The notes: a model not told the origin generated them from the letters alone. Positions 1 through 7,537 are shown, counted from the stretch's first letter. The stretch: 10,548 nucleotides of DNA from an uncultured Moheibacter sp. (GCA_937875605.1 CALLXZ010000294.1:1-10548), one strand, 5' to 3'. Made by a program: numbers and translations.

Positions 1-1974
1 CCGTTTGTGAACATTGCGCCAATCGTGGCCGGTACAAATGGTATTTCGCCTATCTTCTTGACGACAGTAGATGTAACAGGTGGTATCGGTATCGACTTGC
101 AAAACTGGGTGAAGAAAACGGATGAAAACGGAAATGTAATTTTCAATGAAAATGACGAACCAACTTTAGAACAAGTATATTCGGTCGAAACAGGAACGGT
201 TTTGACCATCAATACCAAAACTAAAAAATTATACAACGCAGACAAAGAATTGAAAGATATTTCAAAATCATTTACTCCCCAAAAATTAGAATTTATCAAA
301 GCAGGTGGTTCATATGCAATTGTTTTTGGGAAAAAAATTCAAACATTCGCTGCTCAAACCTTAGGCATCGAAGCGCCAACGGTTTTTGCTCCTGCAAAAG
401 AAGTTTCCATAGAAGGACAAGGACTGACAGCCGTTGAAAAAATATTCAATCGTAATGCAGTAGGAATTCCCGAAGGCAAAGTTTTACATGCAGGTTCTGA
501 TGTTCGAGTACAGGTCAATATCGTAGGGTCTCAAGATACGACAGGTTTGATGACGGCTCAAGAATTGGAAGGAATGGCGGCAACGGTGATTTCTCCGATT
601 GTAGATGGAGCGTATCAATCCGGTTGTCACACGGCTTCCGTTTGGGATAAAAAAGCACAAGCAAACATCCCGAAATTGATGAAATTTATGAATGATTTTG
701 GAGTCATCACGGCGCGCGATCCGAAAGGAGAATATCACTCTATGACAGACGTAATTCATAAAGTACTGAACGATATAACGGTTGACGAATGGGCGATTAT
801 CATTGGTGGCGATTCGCACACACGTATGTCCAAAGGAGTGGCTTTTGGAGCAGATTCGGGAACGGTTGCTTTGGCTTTGGCTACAGGTGAGGCATCTATG
901 CCTATTCCGGAATCGGTAAAAGTAACCTTCAAAGGAGTGATGAAAGAACACATGGATTTCCGTGATGTGGTTCACGCTACGCAATTGCAGATGTTGCAAC
1001 AATTCAAAGGCGAAAACGTATTCCAAGGTAGAATTATTGAAGTGCATATCGGTACTTTGTTAGCGGATCAAGCCTTCACTTTTACCGATTGGACAGCCGA
1101 AATGAAAGCAAAAGCATCTATCTGTATTTCGCAGGATGATACCTTGGTAGAATCTTTAGAGATTGCAAAATCCCGTATCCAGATTATGATTGACAAGGGT
1201 ATGGATAATCATAACAGTGTTTTACAGGGTTTGATAAACAGAGCAGATAAACGTATTGCGGAAATAAAATCAGGTTCTAAACCTGCTTTAGTTCCGGATG
1301 AAAACGCTAAATATTTTGCCGAAGTAGTGGTGGATTTGGATATTATTAACGAACCCATGATTGCGGATCCTGACGTAAATAATGAAGATATTTCGAAGCG
1401 ATATACACACGATACCATTCGAGATTTAACGTATTATGGCGGTGATAAAAAAGTAGATTTAGGATTTGTGGGTTCTTGCATGGTTCATAAAGACGATTTA
1501 AAAATCGTTTCACAAATGCTTAAGAACATCGAAAAACAAAATGGAAAAGTAGAATTCAAAGCACCTTTGGTTGTTGCTGCTCCGACTTATAACATCATTG
1601 ATGAATTGAAAGCAGAAGGCGAATGGGAATATTTACAGAAATATTCTGGTTTCGAATTCAGCGATTTATTGCCAAAAAGTGTAGCGCGTACAGAGTATGA
1701 AAACATCATGTATCTGGAACGCCCTGGCTGTAATCTTTGTATGGGTAATCAGGAGAAAGCGGCAAAAGGAGATACGGTTATGGCAACGTCTACACGCCTT
1801 TTCCAGGGACGTGTAGTAGAAGATTCGGAACGCAAAAAAGGCGAGTCTTTATTGGCATCTACACCGGTTGTTGTTCTTTCCGCGATTTTAGGTAGAATTC
1901 CGAATATCGAAGAATATAAAGCAGCCGTTCAGGGTATTAACTTAACGAAGTTCACCCCCATTTCGATGAATTAA
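1..1974 (+). CDS. acnB: Aconitate hydratase B / 2-methylisocitrate dehydratase, 5' end missing
   Basis: AcnB-type aconitase, which interconverts citrate and isocitrate through cis-aconitate in the cytoplasm; the family also dehydrates 2-methylisocitrate. The reading frame is open from base 1, so the GTG at base 7 is an internal Val codon and not a start. Compared with E. coli AcnB (865 aa), about the first 260-270 residues lie outside the window. Visible marks are the VGSQDTTG motif (bases 523-546), GGDSHTR (805-825), and the three cysteines expected to hold the [4Fe-4S] cluster: SCM (Cys codon 1477-1479) and PGCNLCMGNQ (Cys codons 1729-1731 and 1738-1740). Near bases 94-195 it has a hydrophilic stretch of roughly 20-25 residues that E. 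coli AcnB lacks. The stop is TAA at 1972, followed by a terminator-like hairpin. A second aconitase gene starts 139 bases downstream. The identification is secure; methylisocitrate activity is inferred from the family. Confidence 0.95.
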   Translation, partial: PFVNIAPIVAGTNGISPIFLTTVDVTGGIGIDLQNWVKKTDENGNVIFNENDEPTLEQVYSVETGTVLTINTKTKKLYNADKELKDISKSFTPQKLEFIKAGGSYAIVFGKKIQTFAAQTLGIEAPTVFAPAKEVSIEGQGLTAVEKIFNRNAVGIPEGKVLHAGSDVRVQVNIVGSQDTTGLMTAQELEGMAATVISPIVDGAYQSGCHTASVWDKKAQANIPKLMKFMNDFGVITARDPKGEYHSMTDVIHKVLNDITVDEWAIIIGGDSHTRMSKGVAFGADSGTVALALATGEASMPIPESVKVTFKGVMKEHMDFRDVVHATQLQMLQQFKGENVFQGRIIEVHIGTLLADQAFTFTDWTAEMKAKASICISQDDTLVESLEIAKSRIQIMIDKGMDNHNSVLQGLINRADKRIAEIKSGSKPALVPDENAKYFAEVVVDLDIINEPMIADPDVNNEDISKRYTHDTIRDLTYYGGDKKVDLGFVGSCMVHKDDLKIVSQMLKNIEKQNGKVEFKAPLVVAAPTYNIIDELKAEGEWEYLQKYSGFEFSDLLPKSVARTEYENIMYLERPGCNLCMGNQEKAAKGDTVMATSTRLFQGRVVEDSERKKGESLLASTPVVVLSAILGRIPNIEEYKAAVQGINLTKFTPISMN

Positions 1975-2003
1975 TTCGAATAAATATTTAATTAAAATAA
2001 CAT

Positions 2004-2037
2004 AAAGAGACTGTTTATAATGGATGGTCTCTTTTTT
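2004..2037 (+). terminator. Rho-independent-type terminator after acnB
   Basis: AAAGAGAC (2004-2011) pairs perfectly with GTCTCTTT (2027-2034) across a 15-base loop, and a run of six T (2032-2037) completes the signal. It lies 29 bases past the acnB stop and before the acnA promoter candidate, so the two aconitase genes are probably separate transcripts, perhaps with read-through. The stem is fairly AT-rich and the loop long, so termination may be incomplete. Confidence 0.6.
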
Positions 2038-2064
2038 GTAGATTAATTTAGTATGAATCATTTT

Positions 2065-2092
2065 TTGAATAGAATGATTTTAATTAAGTTTA
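2065..2092 (+). promoter_or_regulatory. Candidate Bacteroidota-type promoter for acnA
   Basis: TTG at 2065-2067 is followed after 17 bases by TAAGTTTA (2085-2092). This matches five of the six fixed positions of the Bacteroidota -7 element TAnnTTTG and has an acceptable spacing from the -33 TTG. A transcript would start near 2099, giving a leader of about 15 bases to the ATG at 2114. The region is AT-rich, so a chance match is possible. Confidence 0.35.
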
Positions 2093-2113
2093 TTTAACAT
2101 TTATTATATAGAA

Positions 2114-4360
2114 ATGATCAAAGGAGTTTACTCAAGCATGAAAGAACGAGTAGATACAGCAAGAAATGTAGTAGGACGTCCTTTGACCTATTCAGAAAAA
2201 ATATTGTATGCTCACCTTTTTAACGGTGCGGCAACCGAAGTTTTCACAAGAGGAGAATCTTACGTCGATTTTGCGCCGGACAGGGTAGCAATGCAGGATG
2301 CAACTGCTCAAATGGCTCTCTTACAGTTTATGCAGGCAGGAAAATTGAAAACAGCCGTCCCTTCCACTGTTCACTGTGACCACTTGATTCAGGCAAAAGT
2401 AGGAGCGAAAATCGATTTACAGGATGCAATCAGTAAGTCTTCCGAAGTCTTTAATTTCCTCGAATCGGTTTCTAATAAATACGGAATCGGTTTCTGGGAA
2501 CCGGGCGCGGGAATCATTCATCAGGTTGTTTTGGAAAATTATGCTTTTCCTGGCGGAATGATGATTGGAACGGATTCGCATACGCCAAATGCAGGTGGAC
2601 TGGGAATGGTTGCGATTGGGGTTGGTGGTGCAGATGCAGTCGACGTAATGGCCGGAATGGCTTGGGAATTAAAAATGCCTAAATTAATCGGTGTTAAATT
2701 GACGGGAAAATTAAACGGTTGGGCTTCGCCAAAAGATATAATTCTTGAAGTTGCCGGAATTTTAACCGTAAAAGGTGGAACCGGAGCAATTGTAGAATAT
2801 TTCGGAGAAGGAGCTGAAAACCTTTCTGCAACCGGAAAAGGTACGATTTGTAATATGGGTGCTGAAATCGGAGCAACAACTTCTATTTTTGCGTACGATG
2901 ATGCTTCTGAAAGATATTTAAGAGCGACTGATCGCTCAGATATTGCAGATTTAGCAAATCAAATCAGAGAATATTTACGTTCAGATGATGAAGTTTATGC
3001 AGACCCAGAACAATATTATGATCAATTAATTACAATTGACTTAGATAAATTGGAACCAAGATTAAACGGTCCTTTCACGCCGGATTTGATGACGCCTGTT
3101 TCAAAAATGAAAGATGTAGCAGCAGCAAATGAATGGCCAATGACGGTAGAATGGGGACTAATCGGTTCTTGTACCAATTCTTCTTATGAAGATTTATCCA
3201 GAGCGGCTTCTATTGCGAGACAAGCTGTGGATAAGGGATTGGAAACCAAAGCAAGTTTTGGGATAAATCCGGGATCCGAACAAGTTCGATATACAGCAGA
3301 GCGTGATGGAATTTTAAAACCGTTTAATGACTTGAATGCGGTTATTTTCACCAATGCCTGCGGTCCGTGCATCGGGCAGTGGGACAGAGAAGGAGCGGAT
3401 AAAGAAGAAAAAAATACAATTGTTCATTCGTTTAACCGAAATTTCAAAAAACGAGCAGACGGAAACCCAAATACTTATGCGTTTGTAACGTCACCTGAAA
3501 TGGTTGCGGCGATTGCCATTGCTGGTCGTTTGGACTTCAATCCGATTACAGATACACTGACCAATAGCAAAGGAGAAGAATTTAAATTGGATCCTCCAAC
3601 CGGATTTGAATTACCATCAAAAGGATTTTCTTATGAGGATAATGGTTATCAGGCGCCTGTTGAAGATGGTTCTAAAGTAGAAGTTGTCGTAAAGCCGGAT
3701 TCAGAACGTTTGCAGTTGTTGGAAAGTTTTCCGGTTTGGAACGGTCAGAATATCATGGGTGCAAGGTTGCTCATCAAAGCTTACGGTAAATGTACCACGG
3801 ATCACATCTCTATGGCGGGTCCTTGGTTGCGCTTTCGTGGTCATTTGGATAATATATCTAATAATACACTGGCTGGAGCTGTGAATGCTTTTAACCAAGA
3901 AACTAACAAGGTTAAGAACGAATTAACAGGAGAATATGGAGCGGTGCCTGATGTTGCCAGAGCTTACAAAGCGGCAGGCGTTCCGACCATCGTGGTAGGA
4001 GATGAAAATTATGGCGAAGGTTCATCCCGAGAGCATGCCGCGATGCAGCCAAGACATTTGGGAGTGGTAGCAGTTTTGGTGCGTTCGTTTGCACGTATTC
4101 ACGAAACCAATTTGAAAAAACAAGGAATGCTTGCATTGACATTTTCAGATAAAGCCGATTATGATAGAATTCAAGAAGACGATACGATTAATTTTGTCGA
4201 TTTGACGGATTTTGCTCCTAACAGACCTTTAACGTTGGAATTTGTACATGCAGACGGATCGAAAGATTTGGTGAAAGCTAATCATACGTATAATACGGCT
4301 CAAATCGAATGGTTCAAAGCAGGTTCAGCCTTGAATTTGATAAAACAACAACAAGCTTAG
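2114..4360 (+). CDS. acnA: Aconitate hydratase, mitochondrial-like (AcnA superfamily)
   Basis: Complete 748-residue aconitase catalysing citrate to isocitrate in the TCA cycle. The order of motifs matches mitochondrial aconitase: HCDH (residues 87-90), [11 protein letters not shown] (154-164), SCTN with cluster Cys353, and NACGPC with cluster Cys416 and Cys419, followed by the linker and the C-terminal swivelling domain with GEGSSREH (634-641). Ser637 corresponds to the catalytic Ser642 of pig aconitase, the same offset of five as the cluster cysteines. ATG 2114 is preferred because the peptide before the alternative ATG at 2138 (MIKGVYSS) resembles the N-terminus of bacterial relatives, and an in-frame stop at 2081 with no other ATG excludes an earlier start. 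However, AAAGGAG at 2120-2126 could serve ATG 2138. It follows acnB, has its own candidate promoter and ends in a strong terminator. The enzyme is not related to AcnB by recent duplication; the two belong to different branches of the superfamily. Confidence 0.96.
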   Translation: MIKGVYSSMKERVDTARNVVGRPLTYSEKILYAHLFNGAATEVFTRGESYVDFAPDRVAMQDATAQMALLQFMQAGKLKTAVPSTVHCDHLIQAKVGAKIDLQDAISKSSEVFNFLESVSNKYGIGFWEPGAGIIHQVVLENYAFPGGMMIGTDSHTPNAGGLGMVAIGVGGADAVDVMAGMAWELKMPKLIGVKLTGKLNGWASPKDIILEVAGILTVKGGTGAIVEYFGEGAENLSATGKGTICNMGAEIGATTSIFAYDDASERYLRATDRSDIADLANQIREYLRSDDEVYADPEQYYDQLITIDLDKLEPRLNGPFTPDLMTPVSKMKDVAAANEWPMTVEWGLIGSCTNSSYEDLSRAASIARQAVDKGLETKASFGINPGSEQVRYTAERDGILKPFNDLNAVIFTNACGPCIGQWDREGADKEEKNTIVHSFNRNFKKRADGNPNTYAFVTSPEMVAAIAIAGRLDFNPITDTLTNSKGEEFKLDPPTGFELPSKGFSYEDNGYQAPVEDGSKVEVVVKPDSERLQLLESFPVWNGQNIMGARLLIKAYGKCTTDHISMAGPWLRFRGHLDNISNNTLAGAVNAFNQETNKVKNELTGEYGAVPDVARAYKAAGVPTIVVGDENYGEGSSREHAAMQPRHLGVVAVLVRSFARIHETNLKKQGMLALTFSDKADYDRIQEDDTINFVDLTDFAPNRPLTLEFVHADGSKDLVKANHTYNTAQIEWFKAGSALNLIKQQQA

Positions 4361-4386
4361 AATTGATTTAATCCTTAATAAATTTC

Positions 4387-4419
4387 AAATCCCGTTAAGT
4401 GAATTAGCGGGATTTTTTT
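4387..4419 (+). terminator. Strong intrinsic terminator after acnA
   Basis: The core stem is CCCGTTAA (4391-4398) with TTAGCGGG (4404-4411), one T-G wobble and a 5-base loop GTGAA. The flanking AAAT and ATTT extend it to about 12 pairs. It is followed by seven T (4413-4419) and sits 27 bases after the acnA stop. Confidence 0.85.
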
Positions 4420-4538
4420 ATTTAAGTATTTGATAAACAATCATTTGTTGTTTTGTGGTCTGAAATCAATTTGTTAATGATTTGTAAAGACATAAACTTA
4501 GCATGGAATTTGGCATATACCTATCAAATCTTTGAATT

Positions 4539-5408
4539 ATGAACACAGTTAGATTCTTTTTAGGCGCATTAATAATTATGGCAGGTTCTGTCATAGTCGA
4601 TGCACAGGTTAGATCAACATCCGGAAACTCCGTGAGAAGCGGGTCTGAAAAAGCGACCAGAACCAATAATTCTGTCCGCTCAGGACAGTCCGATCAGGTA
4701 CGTCAAACCGGATCTAATTCAACTGTTCGTTCAAATTCTAATCAAAATGTTCGAACTAATAATCAATCGGATATCAAAACTGAAAATGTAAGAACCAATA
4801 GTTCCAATACGGTACGAAACAATTCTGGCTCAACTTCAACCGTTCGAAATGGAAATGTGAGAACGACTCAGAATCAAAATACCCAAACCGTTCGGAATAA
4901 TACTCGAAACAATGATAACGTTAAAACAATTCGGGTGGAAAATCAGCCAAGGGTTCAGAATTTTGACAGAAGCTCAGCCCGATTTGAAAGTGGTTCTGCA
5001 AGAAGAGTGATTTATCACTCTAATAATAATGCGAACTTTAACCGAGTGTCGTTTAACAGTAATTATTACTACATGGACAATGGTTATTATTATCAATGGT
5101 ATGATAATCGTTACAGAAGAGTGATGGCTCCGGTTGGGTTTTATATGCATAGTTTACCGATGGGTTACACCAATATTTATATCGCCGGAAATCAATACTA
5201 TTATTATAACGGAACCTATTACAATTGGTACAATGATAATTATTATGTAGTTCAACCACCGATTGGCGCCATGATTTACGCTTTACCTGCAGATTATGAA
5301 AAGGTGGTTATAAACGGAGTTCGTTACTATGAATATTTTGGAGTTCTCTATCAAAAAGTTAATTATTACGGAGAAAGAGCTTATCAAGTGGTAGGATATT
5401 TGAATTAG
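4539..5408 (+). CDS. Secreted V-R repeat and Tyr-rich protein, DUF6515-like
   Basis: A 289-residue protein of unknown function. Residues 1-22 look like a Sec signal peptide (positive start, hydrophobic core, likely cleavage after VDA), with no lipobox Cys; the whole protein lacks cysteine. Residues 24-130 are low in complexity and rich in N, S, T, Q and R, with the dipeptide V-R at 24, 32, 46, 54, 63, 71, 84, 92, 102, 107 and 118, often 8-10 residues apart. Residues 176-289 hold two good copies and one shorter copy of a Tyr-rich unit: a YYY..NG.YY start, then a P-x-G step, then LP followed two or three residues later by Y. This resembles the DUF6515 domain found in Bacteroidota surface or periplasmic proteins; that assignment is from memory of the pattern. 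The gene stands alone between terminators. A weak promoter candidate is TTTG 4481-4484, 20 bases, then GGAATTTG 4505-4512, which lacks the TA of the consensus. An envelope location is inferred and the role is unknown. Confidence 0.85.
   Translation: MNTVRFFLGALIIMAGSVIVDAQVRSTSGNSVRSGSEKATRTNNSVRSGQSDQVRQTGSNSTVRSNSNQNVRTNNQSDIKTENVRTNSSNTVRNNSGSTSTVRNGNVRTTQNQNTQTVRNNTRNNDNVKTIRVENQPRVQNFDRSSARFESGSARRVIYHSNNNANFNRVSFNSNYYYMDNGYYYQWYDNRYRRVMAPVGFYMHSLPMGYTNIYIAGNQYYYYNGTYYNWYNDNYYVVQPPIGAMIYALPADYEKVVINGVRYYEYFGVLYQKVNYYGERAYQVVGYLN
4608..4928 (+). repeat. Coding repeat region: degenerate V-R peptide repeats
   Basis: Within the secreted protein gene, eleven V-R dipeptides recur at roughly 8-10 residue steps, commonly with T, S, Q or N before them and S, T, N or Q after them. 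The DNA copies have diverged (gtgaga, gtccgc, gtacgt, gttcga and others), so the protein pattern appears to be maintained while the codons drift. Confidence 0.7.
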
Positions 5409-5441
5409 AAATAAATTGTTCTCATAAATAAATAAACTGTG

Positions 5442-5464
5442 CCCGGCCGAAAGGTCGGGTTTTT
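5442..5464 (+). terminator. Intrinsic terminator after the secreted protein gene
   Basis: CCCGGCC (5442-5448), a GAAA tetraloop, and GGTCGGG (5453-5459) form a 7-pair stem with one G-T wobble, followed by TTTTT (5460-5464). This is a textbook intrinsic terminator for the + strand gene ending at 5408. Confidence 0.9.
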
Positions 5465-5481
5465 GTTTTATGGAATTAAAT

Positions 5482-5512
5482 AAAAAGCCCTTGCAAATAT
5501 TTGCAAGAGCTT
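5482..5512 (-). terminator. Intrinsic terminator of the pirin gene
   Basis: An 18-base perfect palindrome, CTTGCAAATATTTGCAAG (5490-5507), is extended past one mismatch by AAGC/GCTT to 5485-5512. Read on the - strand the hairpin ends in TTTTTA, so it terminates the pirin transcript. On the + strand the downstream tract is only TTCTTC, so it is weaker in that direction. Confidence 0.75.
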
Positions 5513-5552
5513 CTTCATTAAACCTCACTATTAACCTAAAAACTATGAAAAA

Positions 5553-6281
5553 CTATTTTAAATATTCCGGTAAATTCATCGGAACTTCCATCAAAAGGAT
5601 TTCAGCATTTTCTGTTGCCTCTACCTCAAACTTGTCGATTTCCCAAATCCCAAAACCATCTCTTCGATTCAGCATTTGACCAGCAATTTTTGCAGAACCT
5701 TCTATAACAAAGGCATAAACGCCATTTCCTTCTTTGTGAATTTTATATTCTTTCGAATTTCCCTTGTCAAATTTAGCCAAACTGAACCACGCATCCTGAT
5801 GAATCCAAACGCCTGCATCGTTTTGATTAGGAGAAAGAATTTGTTGAAATTCATTTCGGATTTCAGTTGATTGGATGCTGATTTGTTCGCCTCTCGGCTC
5901 TACACCTAATTTTCTCGGAAAAACCCAAATCTGTAAAAATTTGACGGTTTTATCGGAGTTATGATTGTATTCGCTGTGTTGAACACCCGTTCCGGCGCTC
6001 ATTACCTGAATTTCTCCTTTTTGAATGACGCCTGTCGTTCCTGTGGAATCTTTATGTTCCAACGCTCCTTCCAAAGGAATGGAAATTATCTCCATGTCTC
6101 TATGTGGGTGCGCTCCAAATCCCATTCCGCCCTGAACCGAATCGTCATTCAAAACTCTTAAAACACCAAAGTTGGTGCGTTCCGAATTTTGATAATTAGC
6201 GAAACTAAAACTGTGAAAGGAATCCAACCATCCGTGATTAGCATGGCCTCTGGAATCTGCGCTGTGAAAAAGCATTTTCAT
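5553..6281 (-). CDS. Pirin family protein (YhhW-like bicupin)
   Basis: A 242-residue bicupin of the pirin/YhhW type (E. coli YhhW has 231 residues). The N-terminal cupin keeps the four metal ligands expected for the family: His58 and His60 in HPHRDMEII, and His102 and Glu104 in GVQHSEYN. Family members bind Fe or a similar metal; some, including YhhW, show quercetin 2,3-dioxygenase activity in vitro, but the physiological substrate is generally unknown. The start is ATG 6281; a second ATG two codons later could also serve. The protein has no signal peptide and is probably cytoplasmic. The gene appears monocistronic: it converges on the secreted protein gene, with its own terminator, and lies 154 bases beyond the end of the pseudouridine synthase gene. 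A partial -7 element, GAACTTTG on the - strand (6317-6310), lacks a clear -33 TTG. Confidence 0.92.
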   Translation of the reverse strand: MKMLFHSADSRGHANHGWLDSFHSFSFANYQNSERTNFGVLRVLNDDSVQGGMGFGAHPHRDMEIISIPLEGALEHKDSTGTTGVIQKGEIQVMSAGTGVQHSEYNHNSDKTVKFLQIWVFPRKLGVEPRGEQISIQSTEIRNEFQQILSPNQNDAGVWIHQDAWFSLAKFDKGNSKEYKIHKEGNGVYAFVIEGSAKIAGQMLNRRDGFGIWEIDKFEVEATENAEILLMEVPMNLPEYLK

Positions 6282-6375
6282 CTTAAATCTCTTATACTTT
6301 TTTAAAGTACAAAGTTCGGGATTTGAAAATGGGTGGACATTGATTTAAGATAAGAACCAATGAATTGATCCCAAT

Positions 6376-6405
6376 AAAAAACTTCCGAAAAAACAATTCC
6401 GGAAG
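6376..6405 (-). terminator. Intrinsic terminator of the pseudouridine synthase gene
   Basis: On the - strand, CTTCCG (6405-6400) pairs with CGGAAG (6387-6382). The stem can extend inward by G-T, A-T and A-T pairs, and a run of six T follows (6381-6376). It lies about 30 bases past the stop at 6436 and ahead of the pirin promoter region. Confidence 0.85.
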
Positions 6406-6435
6406 GTCTATATGAATTTTATAATTAATTGATAA

Positions 6436-7308
6436 TTAAAGCATTTTTAAAAACGAAACTTCTTTTTCGTCTAATTTCCGCCAATCTCCTCTTTTTATAT
6501 TTTTTTTGGTCAATCCGCCAAATGAAACACGATCCAGAGATTCGATTTCATATCCTAACTTCTCAAAAATCCTTCGAACTACACGGTTCCAACCAATGTG
6601 GATTTCGATTCCTACTTCCGTATGCGGTTTACCTTCGATAAACGAAACATTGTCCACTTCAGCAATTCCTTCCGGAATCAAACGAACGCCTTTTCGGATT
6701 TCATCTAAATCGGCATGTGTAACTTTTTTATTGAGTGTGACATGGTAAATTTTTCGAACCGAATGACTCGGATGCGTTAATTTTTTAGTCAAATAACCAT
6801 CGTTGGTAAACAACAAAAGTCCAGTTGTCGCTCTATCCAAACGACCTACCGGAAATACACGTGCTGTGGTAGCGTTTGCGATTAGATCCATCACGGTTTT
6901 GCGGTCTTTTTCGTCGCGGGTTGTGGTGATAAATCCTTTTGGTTTGTTGAGTAAGATGTACACGTTTTTCTCGGCTGAAATGGTTTTTCCGTCAAATTTC
7001 ACGACATCTCCGGGCTGAACTTTATAGCCCATTTCGGTGACAACTTTTCCATTTACTTGTGCCAAGCCGGTTCTGATGAACTCATCGGCTTCCCGTCTGG
7101 AACAAATTCCGGCGTTGGCGATGTATTTGTTCAGACGAATGGTTCCGTCGTCAACGGGTGCTTTTTTCAAACGAGGTTTGAAAGGTTTTCCGGCATTTTT
7201 GAAATTCGGTTTTGAGTTTCCGTCCGGTTTTTTGAAACCCGGTTTTGCGTTTGAATTTGCGCCCGGTTTTTTCGGGGAAGCATCACGCCTTTCCTGTCTT
7301 TTTTTCAT
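6436..7308 (-). CDS. rRNA pseudouridine synthase, RsuA/RluB/RluE/RluF family
   Basis: A 290-residue enzyme expected to isomerise a uridine in ribosomal RNA to pseudouridine. Residues 1-50 form a basic, low-complexity tail rich in K, P, N and G (for example KPGFKKP and KPFKP), probably disordered and RNA-binding. An S4 RNA-binding domain follows (about 57-103; IRLNKYIANAGICSRREAD). The catalytic domain contains the family motif VGRLDRATTGLLL, with catalytic Asp158, and the YHVTLNK and RRIFEKLGYE segments typical of RluB-like members. By motif it is closer to RluB (23S rRNA) than to RluA/RluC/RluD; the exact target base cannot be read from the sequence. ATG 7308 begins the basic tail. The gene follows the prenyltransferase gene in the same direction, but the 229-base gap contains a repeat-like element, and I see no clear promoter. 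It ends in a good terminator. Confidence 0.93.
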   Translation of the reverse strand: MKKRQERRDASPKKPGANSNAKPGFKKPDGNSKPNFKNAGKPFKPRLKKAPVDDGTIRLNKYIANAGICSRREADEFIRTGLAQVNGKVVTEMGYKVQPGDVVKFDGKTISAEKNVYILLNKPKGFITTTRDEKDRKTVMDLIANATTARVFPVGRLDRATTGLLLFTNDGYLTKKLTHPSHSVRKIYHVTLNKKVTHADLDEIRKGVRLIPEGIAEVDNVSFIEGKPHTEVGIEIHIGWNRVVRRIFEKLGYEIESLDRVSFGGLTKKNIKRGDWRKLDEKEVSFLKML

Positions 7309-7377
7309 TTTTTGTTTTTAATTGTATTTATTTTAATTCCATCTTTTGAAATGGAGATTTTGATTTTGTCTGGTTTT

Positions 7378-7530
7378 GCGTGAGGGATGAAGGCATTTGT
7401 TTGAGCTCTTTCTTCCGGACACTGAGGTTCTCGAAGTGTCCGGAAGGAAAGCGAGTGCCGCCAGCCCGACCGCGTCGCGGAATCTTTTTGAATGGGGTTT
7501 CCAATTTTGAATCGCGACGTGGGCACGCCC
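7378..7530 (-). repeat. Repeat-like structured non-coding element
   Basis: A roughly 153-base block, GC-richer than its surroundings, in the gap between the prenyltransferase and pseudouridine synthase genes. On the - strand it runs from GGGCGTGCCC (7530-7521) to CCCTCACGC (7386-7378); the two ends share GCGTG in inverted orientation. It contains CGGTCGGGCT and two inverted repeats: 12 perfect pairs at 7412-7423/7435-7446 and 7 pairs at 7473-7479/7513-7519. The GGGCGTG start, CGGTCGGGCT middle and CATCCCTCACGC end resemble a small dispersed repeat I recall from Bacteroidota intergenic regions; this recollection cannot be confirmed here, and only one copy is in the window. Short open frames through it (69 and 73 codons) have no protein-like features. 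It carries no transposase gene. Confidence 0.55.
7412..7446. repeat. 12-bp perfect inverted repeat (hairpin)
   Basis: CTTCCGGACACT (7412-7423) and AGTGTCCGGAAG (7435-7446) are exact reverse complements around an 11-base loop, in which GAG and CTC can pair further. Outward, TTT/GAA pairing continues the stem. There is no T tract on either strand, so it is unlikely to be a standard intrinsic terminator. It could protect the 3' end of the operon mRNA or be the folded core of the surrounding element. Confidence 0.8.
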
Positions 7531-7537
7531 TGATCAA

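Noticed and set aside
7..9. GTG at base 7 as the acnB start
   Set aside because: The frame is open upstream to base 1, and the homologous protein extends about 260-270 residues further, so this is an internal Val codon.
484..1047. 187-codon open frame on the - strand opposite acnB
   Set aside because: It lies wholly antisense to a clearly conserved aconitase region, and its peptide (rich in H, R, F, S and C) looks like a codon-bias shadow.
5490..5507. 18-base palindrome as an operator or attachment site
   Set aside because: Its position after the pirin stop and the T tract on the - strand are better explained by an intrinsic terminator; no integrase or regulator gene is nearby.
5470..5870. 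Short + strand frames opposite the pirin gene
   Set aside because: They are antisense to a conserved cupin protein and have no domain-like sequence.
7305..7537. Two overlapping short open frames (69 and 73 codons, - strand) in the gap after the prenyltransferase gene
   Set aside because: They run through a structured repeat-like block with inverted repeats, have no recognisable domain and share the same DNA in two frames.
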